From: Paenibacillus sp. BJ-4 | GTDB taxonomy: Bacteria > Bacillota > Bacilli > Paenibacillales > Paenibacillaceae | DNA length: 64,000 bases | Reading direction: 5' to 3' | Assembly (NCBI RefSeq): GCF_020404765.1 | Contig: NZ_JAIVEM010000005.1 | Span: forward strand, 62,001-126,000 | Shown here: one piece after another, positions 1-7,803 of the stretch | Numbering within the stretch: the first letter of the stretch is position 1 | How the letters are laid out: each line of letters begins with the position of its first letter | Notes under the pieces: model-generated | Seen by the model: the letters and a program-made list of their open reading frames with translations, nothing else | Told to the model about the DNA's origin: nothing | Databases searched by the model: none | Made by a program: the position numbers and the translations under genes

Positions 1-330
1 CTGATTGGCATGAGTGACAGGGGTTTCCAGTGGAAGCTGGAAGGAAAAAGGAATTTCAAGCTCCTGCCCTTGGCTTAAATGAAATCCGTCAGACACCTCG
101 GTCCGTGCGATACAGCAAGTGGTAATCGTTTTTTTATCATCGTGCTCTACGATATATTCGGTTTTGAGCTCGATGTCGATTTTGCCGATTTCCTGATCAA
201 TTTTACCGCCTTTGATACGTATGATGCCACTGAGCTCTTCCCCTGGCATGTATACGGTTTGATCTACCAATGTATCGACCTTGGCTGATCCGATTCCTGC
301 ACTTGCTAAGATTTTGTTGAAAAAACTCAT
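1..330 (-). CDS. spo0M: Sporulation-control protein Spo0M, N-terminal 110 residues (cut by window edge)
   Basis: The translation from the ATG at 330 begins MSFFNKILASAGIGSAKVDT and continues with DQTVYMPGEELSGIIRIKGG, the opening beta-strands of the arrestin-like Spo0M fold. Spo0M is a soluble protein that affects entry into sporulation in Bacillus; its biochemical role is not settled. The start is supported by a GGGGAGG ribosome binding site 7 bases upstream on the minus strand. The 3' part lies outside the window. The gene points away from tdk's 3' side with 168 bases between them; I saw no convincing sigma-H promoter there. Family assignment is from recognition of the N-terminal sequence. 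Confidence 0.85.
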   Translation of the reverse strand, partial: MSFFNKILASAGIGSAKVDTLVDQTVYMPGEELSGIIRIKGGKIDQEIGKIDIELKTEYIVEHDDKKTITTCCIARTEVSDGFHLSQGQELEIPFSFQLPLETPVTHANQ

Positions 331-498
331 AAATATGCCTCCCCGATAATCCATAGTCATGTTACAAACGACAAACTATAAGCTTGTGCAGCTTTACCGG
401 ATATACGGGCCAATGACTCCATTCGTTCCAAAAAAATGCAAGGAAAAAGTCACTGGTGATCACGTGGCTGGTTGTTGCTTGCCGAGCCTTTTTTCTTG

Positions 499-1095
499 CT
501 AATCGCAGTTCACTTTATGAGGCGGTATAAAGCATTTGCGACAACGCGGCTCATAAGCCTCAGAGTCACCAATCATGACGATGGGCCCTACTGTAGAAGG
601 CTTTCCATTTACCATCCGTTGGGTAAATACCGCCTCTGAGCTGCCGCATACGGCACAAAAAGAAGTCAGCTTTTCGATGTCATCCGCCATGGCAAGCAGG
701 CCCCCAACATAGCCGAACTCCTTGCCCCGGTAATCCAGATTCAAACCATCCGCAATGACGTGTTTGCCACAATAAGCTAACTCCTGTATGAGAGCCATAA
801 TATGACGGCTGAAAAACTGGACTTCATCAAAGGCAACCACGTCGGCATCCTTCGTTTCTTCCAATATACGCTGAACGAGCTCGTCTGTGAGTTTTCTTGG
901 AATAGAGATAGCGGGCAGTCGGTATCCGATGCGGCTCACAATTTCGTCCGTGGCATAGCGATTATCTTCAGCGGGTTTGTAAGCGACCACCTTACGGTGC
1001 CCGTATTGGATTAGTTTTTGACAGCGGCGAATTAATTCGCCGGATTTTTCACTAAACATGGGGCCTGTAATAATCGTAATTCGTCCTGTAGGCAA
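499..1095 (-). CDS. tdk: Thymidine kinase with a substituted P-loop
   Basis: Type II thymidine kinases phosphorylate thymidine with ATP for dTMP salvage. Family features seen: a P-loop region TGPMFSEKSGELIRR near residues 10-24, the Walker-B-like FDEVQFF, the substrate loop DGLNLDYRGKEFG, and two CxxC pairs (CAVCG and CRKCF) that bind the structural zinc. I chose the TTG at 1095 because AGAGGGGA sits about 6-8 bases upstream and the protein then starts 10 residues before the P-loop as in relatives; the ATG at 1125 has no ribosome binding site. Oddity: the loop usually reads GxMFSGKS; here the second glycine is glutamate (residue 16) and a glycine follows the serine. DGLNLDYRG is also divergent from the common AGLDxDFRG, so this may be a second, specialised Tdk paralogue. 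Confidence 0.85.
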   Translation of the reverse strand: MPTGRITIITGPMFSEKSGELIRRCQKLIQYGHRKVVAYKPAEDNRYATDEIVSRIGYRLPAISIPRKLTDELVQRILEETKDADVVAFDEVQFFSRHIMALIQELAYCGKHVIADGLNLDYRGKEFGYVGGLLAMADDIEKLTSFCAVCGSSEAVFTQRMVNGKPSTVGPIVMIGDSEAYEPRCRKCFIPPHKVNCD

Positions 1096-1325
1096 CGCGA
1101 ATTCCCCTCTCTGTAACATGCGCATAAACGCTGTGAATCATCATTTTCCGAAAGAAAAGGCCATTATAGATTACCATAATGAGTAGCATACAGACCAGAG
1201 AAAATATATTGTTTTTCGACATGTTTGTGGATATTTGTTTGTGAATGTAAATGTGGTCGTCATTGCTCTGCTGCCACGGGCATGATATGGTGAAGTGTAG
1301 TGGAAAGAAGGAAGAGGGGACAGGC

Positions 1326-1538
1326 ATGAACCAAAAAGATGCGGATTATAGTGCCAGAAAAAGAACATTACTGGAGCAAGGGCTGATAAGCCCGCAAGCA
1401 CAGGAGTTGATCTCTGAGCTGGAGACAGAGCTGGAGCTACTACGCAAGCAAAATGAATCATTTCGCAATGCGTTGCGAGCCAAATCAGTTCAAAACCCAA
1501 GGATGTCTACCAAATTACGGGATGCGCTGTACGAATAG
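1326..1538 (+). CDS. Small hypothetical coiled-coil protein (70 aa)
   Basis: A 70-residue protein starting MNQKDADYSARKRTLLEQGL. The ATG at 1326 has GAGGGGAC as ribosome binding site at good spacing; a longer reading from 1251 has none and is unlikely. Residues 20-45 contain a heptad-like run (ELISELETELELLRKQNE), so a short coiled coil is likely. No cysteine pairs, signal peptide or membrane segment. It is divergently oriented from tdk and 138 bases upstream of the bkd operon. Function unknown; it could be a small DNA-associated or scaffold protein, but nothing in the sequence says which. Confidence 0.6.
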   Translation: MNQKDADYSARKRTLLEQGLISPQAQELISELETELELLRKQNESFRNALRAKSVQNPRMSTKLRDALYE

Positions 1539-1614
1539 GCTGTTGAATATTATATGAGAGACTGCTTGGATGAGCTGGCCGGATGGTCTGTAGTGTATGC
1601 ATACACGCTATATT

Positions 1615-1642
1615 TTGTGCAAAGAAATAAAGAGAGTACAAT
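1615..1642 (+). promoter_or_regulatory. Candidate sigma-A promoter of the lpdV-bkd operon
   Basis: TTGTGC (1615-1620) and TACAAT (1637-1642) are separated by 16 bases and lie 35 bases upstream of the lpdV start. The -10 is near consensus, the -35 is only partial. Confidence 0.5.
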
Positions 1643-1676
1643 AAGATATATAATCAATGTTTAATGGAGGAGAAGC

Positions 1677-3098
1677 ATGACTATACATTGTGATGTGGCT
1701 ATTTTAGGCGGGGGAACCGGGGGATATGTGGCGGCTATTCGCGCAGCCCAGCTAGGCAAGGAAGTCGTTATTATCGAAAAGGACAAGCTTGGCGGAACCT
1801 GTCTGCACCGTGGTTGTATTCCGAGCAAGGCCTTGCTGCGCAGCGCGGAAGTATATGCAACGATTAAGGAAAGCGCGCAATATGGTATCGAGACGTCAGG
1901 TGCACAGCTCGTGTTTCCTAAAGTACAAGAGCGTAAGGAAGCCGTTGTAGAGCAACTGCATCAGGGCGTTCAATTTTTGATGCGCAAAAATAAAATCACG
2001 GTACTGAGCGGCAAGGGACGCGTGATTGGACCGTCTATATTCTCTCCCAAAAGCGGGGCAGTTGCTGTGGAGCTGGAGGATGGTGAAATGGAAACCATCG
2101 TGCCTGCTCAGCTCATTATTGCAACGGGATCACGCCCGCGCGTGCTGCCTGGATTAGAGCCGGATGGCGAATTTATTCTGAGTAGTGACGAAGCGTTAAC
2201 GATGGAAGCATTGCCGGCATCCTTAATCATCGTAGGTGGAGGTGTCATTGGGGTGGAATGGGCTTCCATGCTGAACGATTTTGGCGTGGAGGTTACAGTA
2301 GTTGAGGCAGCCAATCGGCTTATTCCAACCGAGGATGAGGATATTTCGCGTGAAATGCAGCGCCTGTTAATCAAGCGTGGGGTGAAGGTGCTGACGGGCT
2401 CGCAGGTACTAGCTGAAACGTATGACAAGGATGAGGAAGGCATACAGATTGACGTGAAAAAAGGGGAAGAAACCGAAACCCTCAGCGCCTCCAAGCTGCT
2501 CATTTCGGTGGGACGTCAGGCGAATGTGGAAAATATCGGTCTGGAAAATACGGATATCCGGGTAGAGCGTGGCTTCATCTCGGTTAATGAGCATTTGCAG
2601 ACTAATGAACCGCATATCTATGCAATCGGGGATTGCATCGGGGGCTTGCAATTGGCGCACGCAGCGAGCCATGAAGGTTTGCAGGCGGTTCATCACCTGG
2701 CAGGGGAAGAGTTTCACAGTGTACCGAGCCATCTGATTCCGCGTTGTATCTATACACGTCCTGAGGCAGCGAGTGTCGGCTTGACGGAGCAAGAAGCACG
2801 TGAGCGTGGACATCAGGTGAAAACAGGAAAGTTCCCTTTTCAAGCCATCGGGAAGTCGCTCGTGTACGGTAGTCGGGACGGTTTCGTCAAAGTAGTCGCC
2901 GACAAGGAAACGAATGATATTCTCGGCGTACATATGATCGGTACGCATGTGACGGATCTTATTAGCGAGGCGGCCCTTGCACAGTTGCTGGATGCTACGC
3001 CTTGGGAAGTCGGACAGCTTATTCACCCACATCCGACGTTGTCAGAGATTTTAGGAGAAGCGATGCTGGCGGTGGATGGACAGGCAATCGGCATATAA
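1677..3098 (+). CDS. lpdV: Dihydrolipoamide dehydrogenase (E3) of branched-chain 2-oxoacid dehydrogenase
   Basis: A 473-residue FAD flavoprotein that reoxidises dihydrolipoyl groups of the E2 subunit with NAD+. Seen: the N-terminal FAD-binding ILGGGTGGYVAAIRAAQLG, the redox disulfide GGTCLHRGCIPSKAL (Cys42 and Cys47), a second Rossmann motif IIVGGGVIGVEWAS for NAD+, the second FAD contact YAIGDCIGGLQLAHAA, and the C-terminal HPHPTLSE with the catalytic His-Glu. Full length for the family. GGAGGAG precedes the ATG. First gene of a cluster with bkdAA, bkdAB and bkdB, so it probably serves this complex rather than pyruvate dehydrogenase. In B. subtilis ptb-bcd-buk lie upstream; they are not here. 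Confidence 0.95.
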   Translation: MTIHCDVAILGGGTGGYVAAIRAAQLGKEVVIIEKDKLGGTCLHRGCIPSKALLRSAEVYATIKESAQYGIETSGAQLVFPKVQERKEAVVEQLHQGVQFLMRKNKITVLSGKGRVIGPSIFSPKSGAVAVELEDGEMETIVPAQLIIATGSRPRVLPGLEPDGEFILSSDEALTMEALPASLIIVGGGVIGVEWASMLNDFGVEVTVVEAANRLIPTEDEDISREMQRLLIKRGVKVLTGSQVLAETYDKDEEGIQIDVKKGEETETLSASKLLISVGRQANVENIGLENTDIRVERGFISVNEHLQTNEPHIYAIGDCIGGLQLAHAASHEGLQAVHHLAGEEFHSVPSHLIPRCIYTRPEAASVGLTEQEARERGHQVKTGKFPFQAIGKSLVYGSRDGFVKVVADKETNDILGVHMIGTHVTDLISEAALAQLLDATPWEVGQLIHPHPTLSEILGEAMLAVDGQAIGI

Positions 3099-3163
3099 CC
3101 ATTCAAATAAATCGTGCTTTTCTTTTTGGGGAGAAAAGGATTATAATGAGGTTAGCCAAAGTT

Positions 3164-3194
3164 TAGTACCAGGTTTTAAGACAAGATGGTACTA
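3164..3194. promoter_or_regulatory. Inverted repeat between lpdV and bkdAA (possible operator or RNA hairpin)
   Basis: TAGTACCA (3164-3171) and TGGTACTA (3187-3194) are perfect inverted arms separated by 15 bases. They lie downstream of a TATAAT at 3142-3147 and 43 bases before bkdAA. The arms could bind a dimeric regulator or form a stem in the intercistronic RNA. No known operator was matched with confidence. Confidence 0.4.
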
Positions 3195-3237
3195 GGTGCT
3201 GGAAGTAGGATGTTTTGATACTTAAGGAGGTGCCTCA

Positions 3238-4266
3238 ATGAGTTCAAAAGGCGCTGTAGACGCTGGCTTCAGACATGAACAGCTGGGACTTACCAACGGA
3301 CAAGTTATTGACATGTACAGATATATGCTGCTTGCAAGAAGATTTGATGAGCGCAACATGCTGCTGCAACGAGCAGGTAAAATTAATTTTCACGTTTCCG
3401 GTATTGGTCAGGAGGCGGCACAAGTAGGGGCAGCTTTCGGACTGGATCGGGAGAAGGATTATTTTCTTCCGTATTACCGGGATTATGGATTCGTGCTTGC
3501 TGTGGGGATGACACCGCGCGAGTTGATGCTGTCGGCATTTGCCAAGGCAGATGATCCGAATAGTGGCGGACGTCAGATGCCGGGTCACTTTGGCAGTAAA
3601 CGGCTGCGGATTGTGACAGGGTCCAGTCCGGTGACGACGCAGGTTCCGCATGCAGTGGGTGTAGCGCTGGCTGCCAAAATGCAGAAGAAGGATTTTGTAT
3701 CGTTTGTTACGTTCGGGGAAGGCTCCAGCAATCAGGGGGATTTTCACGAAGGTTGTAACTTTGCAGGTGTACAAAAGCTGCCGGTCATCATTATGTGTGA
3801 GAACAATCAATATGCGATATCGGTTCCGATTCATAAGCAGCTGGCGGGCAAGGTGAGCGATCGTGCTTTGGGCTACGGATTCCCTGGAATTCGGGTCGAT
3901 GGTAATGATGCGTTGGCCGTATATGCAGCTGTGAAGGAAGCGCGCGAACGCGCTGTTCGCGGTGATGGCCCTACGTTGATTGAAGCGATGATGTACCGTC
4001 TGTCTCCTCACTCTACCTCGGATAATGATCTGGCTTACCGGACCAAGGAAGAAGTGGATGAGAACTGGACCAAGGACGGCGTAGCTCGGATGAAAAATTA
4101 CTTGATCGAATGCGGTATTTGGGATGAGGCCAAGGACGCTGATTTGTCCGCTGAGCTGCTGCTCGAAGTCAAGGAAGCGATTGAATATGCAGATCATGCT
4201 CCTTTTCCGAAGCCTGAAGATACGCTGCTGCATGTGTATGCCGACAGCGATGGGGAGGGCCGGTAA
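3238..4266 (+). CDS. bkdAA: Branched-chain 2-oxoacid dehydrogenase E1 alpha subunit
   Basis: Thiamine-diphosphate-dependent decarboxylase subunit (342 aa) acting on 2-oxo acids from Val, Leu and Ile to make acyl primers for branched-chain fatty acids. Seen: FHVSGIGQEAAQVGAAFGL, a conserved N-terminal block; PYYRDYGF; and the TPP-binding stretch from GEGSSNQGDFHEG to CENNQYAIS. The region YRLSPHSTSDND corresponds to the regulated loop that carries phosphorylatable serines in mitochondrial enzymes. AAGGAGG precedes the ATG. It sits 2 bases before bkdAB, so the two subunits are made together. PDH E1 alpha is the alternative, but the block pattern and the partner gene favour Bkd. Confidence 0.93.
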   Translation: MSSKGAVDAGFRHEQLGLTNGQVIDMYRYMLLARRFDERNMLLQRAGKINFHVSGIGQEAAQVGAAFGLDREKDYFLPYYRDYGFVLAVGMTPRELMLSAFAKADDPNSGGRQMPGHFGSKRLRIVTGSSPVTTQVPHAVGVALAAKMQKKDFVSFVTFGEGSSNQGDFHEGCNFAGVQKLPVIIMCENNQYAISVPIHKQLAGKVSDRALGYGFPGIRVDGNDALAVYAAVKEARERAVRGDGPTLIEAMMYRLSPHSTSDNDLAYRTKEEVDENWTKDGVARMKNYLIECGIWDEAKDADLSAELLLEVKEAIEYADHAPFPKPEDTLLHVYADSDGEGR

Positions 4267-4268
4267 CT

Positions 4269-5255
4269 ATGGCGATTATGGAATATATTGATGCGATTCG
4301 CCTGGCTATGAAAGAAGAAATGGAGCAGGATGAAACGGTTTTTGTACTAGGTGAGGATGTCGGTGTGAAGGGTGGCGTCTTCACGACCACCAAGGGCCTT
4401 ATGGAACAATTCGGTGAGCAGCGTGTCATGGATACGCCACTGGCAGAGTCGGCCATTGCCGGAGTTGCGATTGGTGCAGCCATGTACGGAATGAAGCCGA
4501 TTGCCGAAATGCAATACTCAGACTTCATGCTTCCGGCGACGAACCAGATTATTAGTGAAGCGGCTAAAATCCGCTATCGCTCTAACAACGATTGGAACTG
4601 TCCTGTTGTAATCCGCGCGCCAATCGGCGGGGGTATCTTTGGAGGCTTGTATCACTCGCAGTGTCCGGAATCTATCTTTTTTGGTACACCGGGTCTGAAA
4701 ATTGTAGCGCCTTATACACCTTATGATGCTAAAGGATTGCTGAAGGCCGCCATTCGTGACCCTGATCCAGTGCTGTTTTTTGAAAACAAAAAATCTTACA
4801 AGCTGATTAAGGGTGAAGTGCCTGAGGATGATTATATCGTCCCGATTGGCAAGGCCAATCTATTGCGTGAGGGTGACGATATTACGGTCATCGGGTACAG
4901 CCAGCCGCTGCATTTTGTTATGCAGGCCGCTGAGGAACTGGAGAAAGAAGAGGGCATTACTGCACACGTTGTGGATTTGCGCACACTCCAGCCGCTGGAC
5001 CGCCAGGCTATTATTGATGCTGCACGTCATACCGGTAAGGTACTTATCGTGCATGAGGACAACAAAACGGGCGGCATCGGGGCTGAGGTATCGGCCATTA
5101 TTAATGAGGAATGTTTATTTGAGCTGGATGCCCCGATTGAGCGTCTGTGCGCTCCGGATGTGCCTGCTATGCCGATCAGTCCACCAATGGAGAAATTTTA
5201 TATGTTGAACAAGGACAAAGTGAAGGAAGCCATGCGTCGTCTTGCATTGTTTTAA
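4269..5255 (+). CDS. bkdAB: Branched-chain 2-oxoacid dehydrogenase E1 beta subunit
   Basis: A 328-residue partner of E1 alpha in the alpha2beta2 decarboxylase. The N-terminal half has the transketolase-like pyrimidine-binding motif VLGEDVGVKGGVF and the block DTPLAESAIAGVAIGAAMYG; the C-terminal half has the transketolase C domain with HVVDLRTLQPLD and LIVHEDNKTGGIGAE. Length and block order are standard. It starts 2 bases after the bkdAA stop and is followed by an 88-base gap holding a stem-loop before bkdB. Confidence 0.93.
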   Translation: MAIMEYIDAIRLAMKEEMEQDETVFVLGEDVGVKGGVFTTTKGLMEQFGEQRVMDTPLAESAIAGVAIGAAMYGMKPIAEMQYSDFMLPATNQIISEAAKIRYRSNNDWNCPVVIRAPIGGGIFGGLYHSQCPESIFFGTPGLKIVAPYTPYDAKGLLKAAIRDPDPVLFFENKKSYKLIKGEVPEDDYIVPIGKANLLREGDDITVIGYSQPLHFVMQAAEELEKEEGITAHVVDLRTLQPLDRQAIIDAARHTGKVLIVHEDNKTGGIGAEVSAIINEECLFELDAPIERLCAPDVPAMPISPPMEKFYMLNKDKVKEAMRRLALF

Positions 5256-5294
5256 AATGGAGCAGATTGGACGAAAGCATTCCAAAAGTGTAGC

Positions 5295-5319
5295 GAGGGC
5301 AGCGGTAAAACGCGCCCTC
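5295..5319 (+). other. Intercistronic stem-loop between bkdAB and bkdB
   Basis: GAGGGC (5295-5300) pairs with GCCCTC (5314-5319), extended inside by GCG/CGC around a short A-rich loop. No T-run follows, so it is more likely an mRNA-stability or processing element than a terminator. Confidence 0.5.
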
Positions 5320-5343
5320 CTATGATGTTAAGGAGTTGAAAAA

Positions 5344-6729
5344 ATGCCAGATCAAACACAATGGAACGACGTGACCATGCCTCAATTGGCAGAATCGTTG
5401 GTATCGGCGACCATCGCCAAATGGCTGAAAAAACCTGGTGATACGGTGGAGCAGTTTGAACCGATTTGCGAGGTCATTACAGATAAAGTAAACGCGGAAA
5501 TCCCATCCACATTGGACGGAATTATGGGTGATCTGCTAGCAGAAGAAGGTCAGACGGTAGCGGTAGGTGAGTTGATTTGCCGTATCCAGACCCAATCGTC
5601 TGCACCTGCTACATCAGCGACTTCGACTGCACCAGCAGCCCCGAGCAATGCGTATGCACAATCTCAGCAGGGAGCCGCTTCGGATCAATCCATGCGGGGA
5701 CGGTTTTCCCCAGCGGTACAAACGCTGGCTGCTAAACACAATGTGGACTTAAGTCGAGTACCAGGCACCGGCATGGGGGGACGAATTACTCGCAAGGATG
5801 TCCTGAATTATGTGCAGCAGGGCGGTTCCGCACGGGCTGGAGTATCGGAACAGCCTACCGGAACAGCGCAGGGGCAAGGCTCGCCTTTTACTGGTATCCA
5901 GCCTTCTGCCGCTCAGCATAGTACACCCATTCAAAATATGGACCCAGCTATTCCGGTGCGCAACAGCGGCATTCATTTAACGGAAGCTCCAAAGGTTCCT
6001 ATGATCGAGGTTGAGGGTAACAGCAATAACAGATCAGAATATTTTATAGATGTGACGCCTATTCGGAGTGCGATTGCCCGCAATATGCGGCAAAGTGTTT
6101 CAGAAATTCCACATGCCTGGACGACGATTGAGGTGGATGTGACCAATCTGGTGATGCTCCGCAACAAGATCAAAAACGAGTTCAAACAAAAAGAAGGGAT
6201 CAACATTACGTACCTCGCTTTCCTCATGAAAGCAGTCGTGAATGCCATCAAGGAATATCCGATCATGAACTCGGTGTGGGCAGTGGATAAAATTATCATC
6301 AAAAGAGATATCAATATTTCGCTGGCTGTCGGTACGGAGGATTCAGTCCTCACCCCTGTCATAAAAAAGGCGGATCAGAAAAACATTGCCGGACTGGCTC
6401 GTGAAATTGACGAGTTGGCTCGTAAAACACGGGAAGGAACGCTCAAACTGGACGATATGCAGGGCGGAACGTTCACGGTGAACAACACAGGCTCCTTTGG
6501 CTCAATTTTGTCTTATCCGGTGATCAACTATCCGCAGGCTGCGATTCTCACCTTTGAATCCATTGTCAAAAGACCGGTGGTCATTGATGATATGATTGCG
6601 GTTCGTTCGATGGCTAATCTGTGCTTATCGCTGGATCATCGCATCTTGGACGGTGTGATTTGCGGACGATTCCTGCAACGAGTCAAAGAAAACCTGGAAG
6701 GCTACACCTTGGATACGAAGCTGTACTAA
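5344..6729 (+). CDS. bkdB: Branched-chain 2-oxoacid dehydrogenase E2 (dihydrolipoamide acyltransferase)
   Basis: Core acyltransferase of the complex, 461 aa. Domain order: lipoyl domain (residues about 5-85) with the lipoyl-lysine motif ITDKVNAEIPS (Lys48); a linker rich in Ala, Pro, Ser and Thr; a peripheral-subunit-binding domain at about 120-160 (FSPAVQTLAAKHNVDLSRV, then GTGMGGRITRKDVL); a second flexible linker; and the catalytic domain from about 235, ending with SLDHRILDG that carries the catalytic His and Asp. AAGGAG precedes the ATG. Immediately downstream lies lipB, which supplies the octanoyl group needed to make the lipoyl cofactor on Lys48, a sensible functional pairing. Confidence 0.93.
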   Translation: MPDQTQWNDVTMPQLAESLVSATIAKWLKKPGDTVEQFEPICEVITDKVNAEIPSTLDGIMGDLLAEEGQTVAVGELICRIQTQSSAPATSATSTAPAAPSNAYAQSQQGAASDQSMRGRFSPAVQTLAAKHNVDLSRVPGTGMGGRITRKDVLNYVQQGGSARAGVSEQPTGTAQGQGSPFTGIQPSAAQHSTPIQNMDPAIPVRNSGIHLTEAPKVPMIEVEGNSNNRSEYFIDVTPIRSAIARNMRQSVSEIPHAWTTIEVDVTNLVMLRNKIKNEFKQKEGINITYLAFLMKAVVNAIKEYPIMNSVWAVDKIIIKRDINISLAVGTEDSVLTPVIKKADQKNIAGLAREIDELARKTREGTLKLDDMQGGTFTVNNTGSFGSILSYPVINYPQAAILTFESIVKRPVVIDDMIAVRSMANLCLSLDHRILDGVICGRFLQRVKENLEGYTLDTKLY

Positions 6730-6791
6730 TTTCCAGAACAGTTGGGGCATCCGATCAGTTGGGTAAATGGACGGAGAGGAAGTGACAGGCC

Positions 6792-7484
6792 GTGGACAGA
6801 CGACCGCTTGAAGTAACCTATATTGATAGGATGGAATATGCTCATGCATGGGATGTTCAGAAGGAAATTGTAGGCAAGCTGGATGCTGGGGAAGCAAGGG
6901 AGACACTTATGCTTCTCCAACACCCGCCAACCTACACGATTGGCTCTCAGCGGCATCCTGAGCATTTGCTGCTTACACCCGAGCAGCTGGAGGCTCAGGG
7001 AATTAGCGTCTTTCAGATTGACCGCGGAGGAGACATTACATATCATGGGCCGGGGCAGCTTGTCGGATACCCTTTGCTTATGCTCGGTAATCAGGAAGCG
7101 CTGAATCTGCACGGTTACCTTCGGAGTTTGGAAGAAGTAATCATTCGATTGCTGGCAGCTCATGGGATAGAGGGGAATCGTAAGCCTGAATACACAGGGG
7201 TATGGGTCGGGAATCTTAAAATTGCGGCCATTGGTGTGAAATTTAACAAGTGCAAGCACCGGCGGGGCTTTGTAACCAGTCATGGCTTTGCCTTTAACAT
7301 CAAATCAGGGATTCAGCATGAGGGGTTTAAAGGTATTGTCCCGTGTGGCATACAGGAATACGGCGTGACTTCATTGGAGGACTGTACACAGCAGACTTTT
7401 TCGGTGGAGCAGATTGCGAAGGAAATTGTACCGCACTTCGAACAGCAATTTTCGTTTGCTGCGGAATGGCAAGCGCATCCCTAA
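6792..7484 (+). CDS. lipB: Octanoyltransferase LipB
   Basis: Transfers octanoyl from acyl carrier protein to lipoyl domains, first step of de novo lipoylation (230 aa). Seen: the hallmark RGGDITYHGPGQLVGYPL (residues 78-95), the catalytic lysine region LKIAAIGVK (Lys143) and the acyl-thioester cysteine in VPCGI (Cys185). The insert FNKCKHRRGF before VTSHGFAFNI is slightly longer than usual. Start is GTG at 6792 with GGAGAGGAAG upstream. It follows bkdB by 62 bases and probably shares its transcript. B. subtilis uses LipM/LipL instead, so finding LipB-type here is a lineage difference. Confidence 0.92.
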   Translation: MDRRPLEVTYIDRMEYAHAWDVQKEIVGKLDAGEARETLMLLQHPPTYTIGSQRHPEHLLLTPEQLEAQGISVFQIDRGGDITYHGPGQLVGYPLLMLGNQEALNLHGYLRSLEEVIIRLLAAHGIEGNRKPEYTGVWVGNLKIAAIGVKFNKCKHRRGFVTSHGFAFNIKSGIQHEGFKGIVPCGIQEYGVTSLEDCTQQTFSVEQIAKEIVPHFEQQFSFAAEWQAHP

Positions 7485-7496
7485 CTTATAAAGGTA

Positions 7497-7533
7497 AGGC
7501 GGGCTATAACGTGATTTACACGAAAGCCCGCCT
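7497..7533. terminator. Terminator-like hairpin after lipB
   Basis: AGGCGGGCT (7497-7505) pairs with AGCCCGCCT (7525-7533). It is followed by a T-rich stretch and may act for both lipB and the convergent Prli42-like gene. A second short hairpin, AGCCGT-GAA-ACGGCT, lies at 7575-7589. Confidence 0.6.
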
Positions 7534-7613
7534 GTTTGCTTTCACAGCAGCTTGTCCACTCACAGCCTTTACGGAGCCGTGAAACGGCTGTATAGGTTGA
7601 ATGTAGTTGGCCA

Positions 7614-7718
7614 TTATAACGGCATAATAAATGGTTCAATGACCATAAATAGTGTAGAGCCAATCATAGCGGCAAGCATAACGTAGACGAAAAAACGAAC
7701 CCATTTTTTGTTCGACAT
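7614..7718 (-). CDS. prli42: Prli42-like stressosome-associated membrane miniprotein (34 aa)
   Basis: A 34-residue ORF on the minus strand starting MSNKKWVRFFVYVML and ending with PFIMPL. It has a basic N-terminus (NKK, R) followed by a single hydrophobic helix of about 20 residues. This is the layout of Prli42, the 31-residue membrane anchor reported to bind the stressosome protein RsbR in Listeria, whose family shares an [M][ST]NKK start. AAAGGAG lies 7 bases upstream of the ATG at 7718, an excellent ribosome binding site. It stands alone between lipB and the M20 peptidase. Homology is judged by eye; whether this strain has an RsbR stressosome cannot be told from the window. Confidence 0.75.
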   Translation of the reverse strand: MSNKKWVRFFVYVMLAAMIGSTLFMVIEPFIMPL

Positions 7719-7803
7719 GTGTAACTCCTTTAGTAAAGGTTTAAGTCATAAATAAGACCATCTATTCGTATTGTAGCGTAATCGGGAAAGAGAGGAAAGT
7801 TTA

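Noticed and set aside
1052..1500. Two minus-strand frames around 1.1-1.5 kb
   Set aside because: They overlap tdk or the small plus-strand ORF and have no ribosome binding site; the real genes explain the region.
3244..4233. 329-codon minus-strand frame opposite bkdAA
   Set aside because: Shadow of bkdAA; composition and lack of start signals argue against it.
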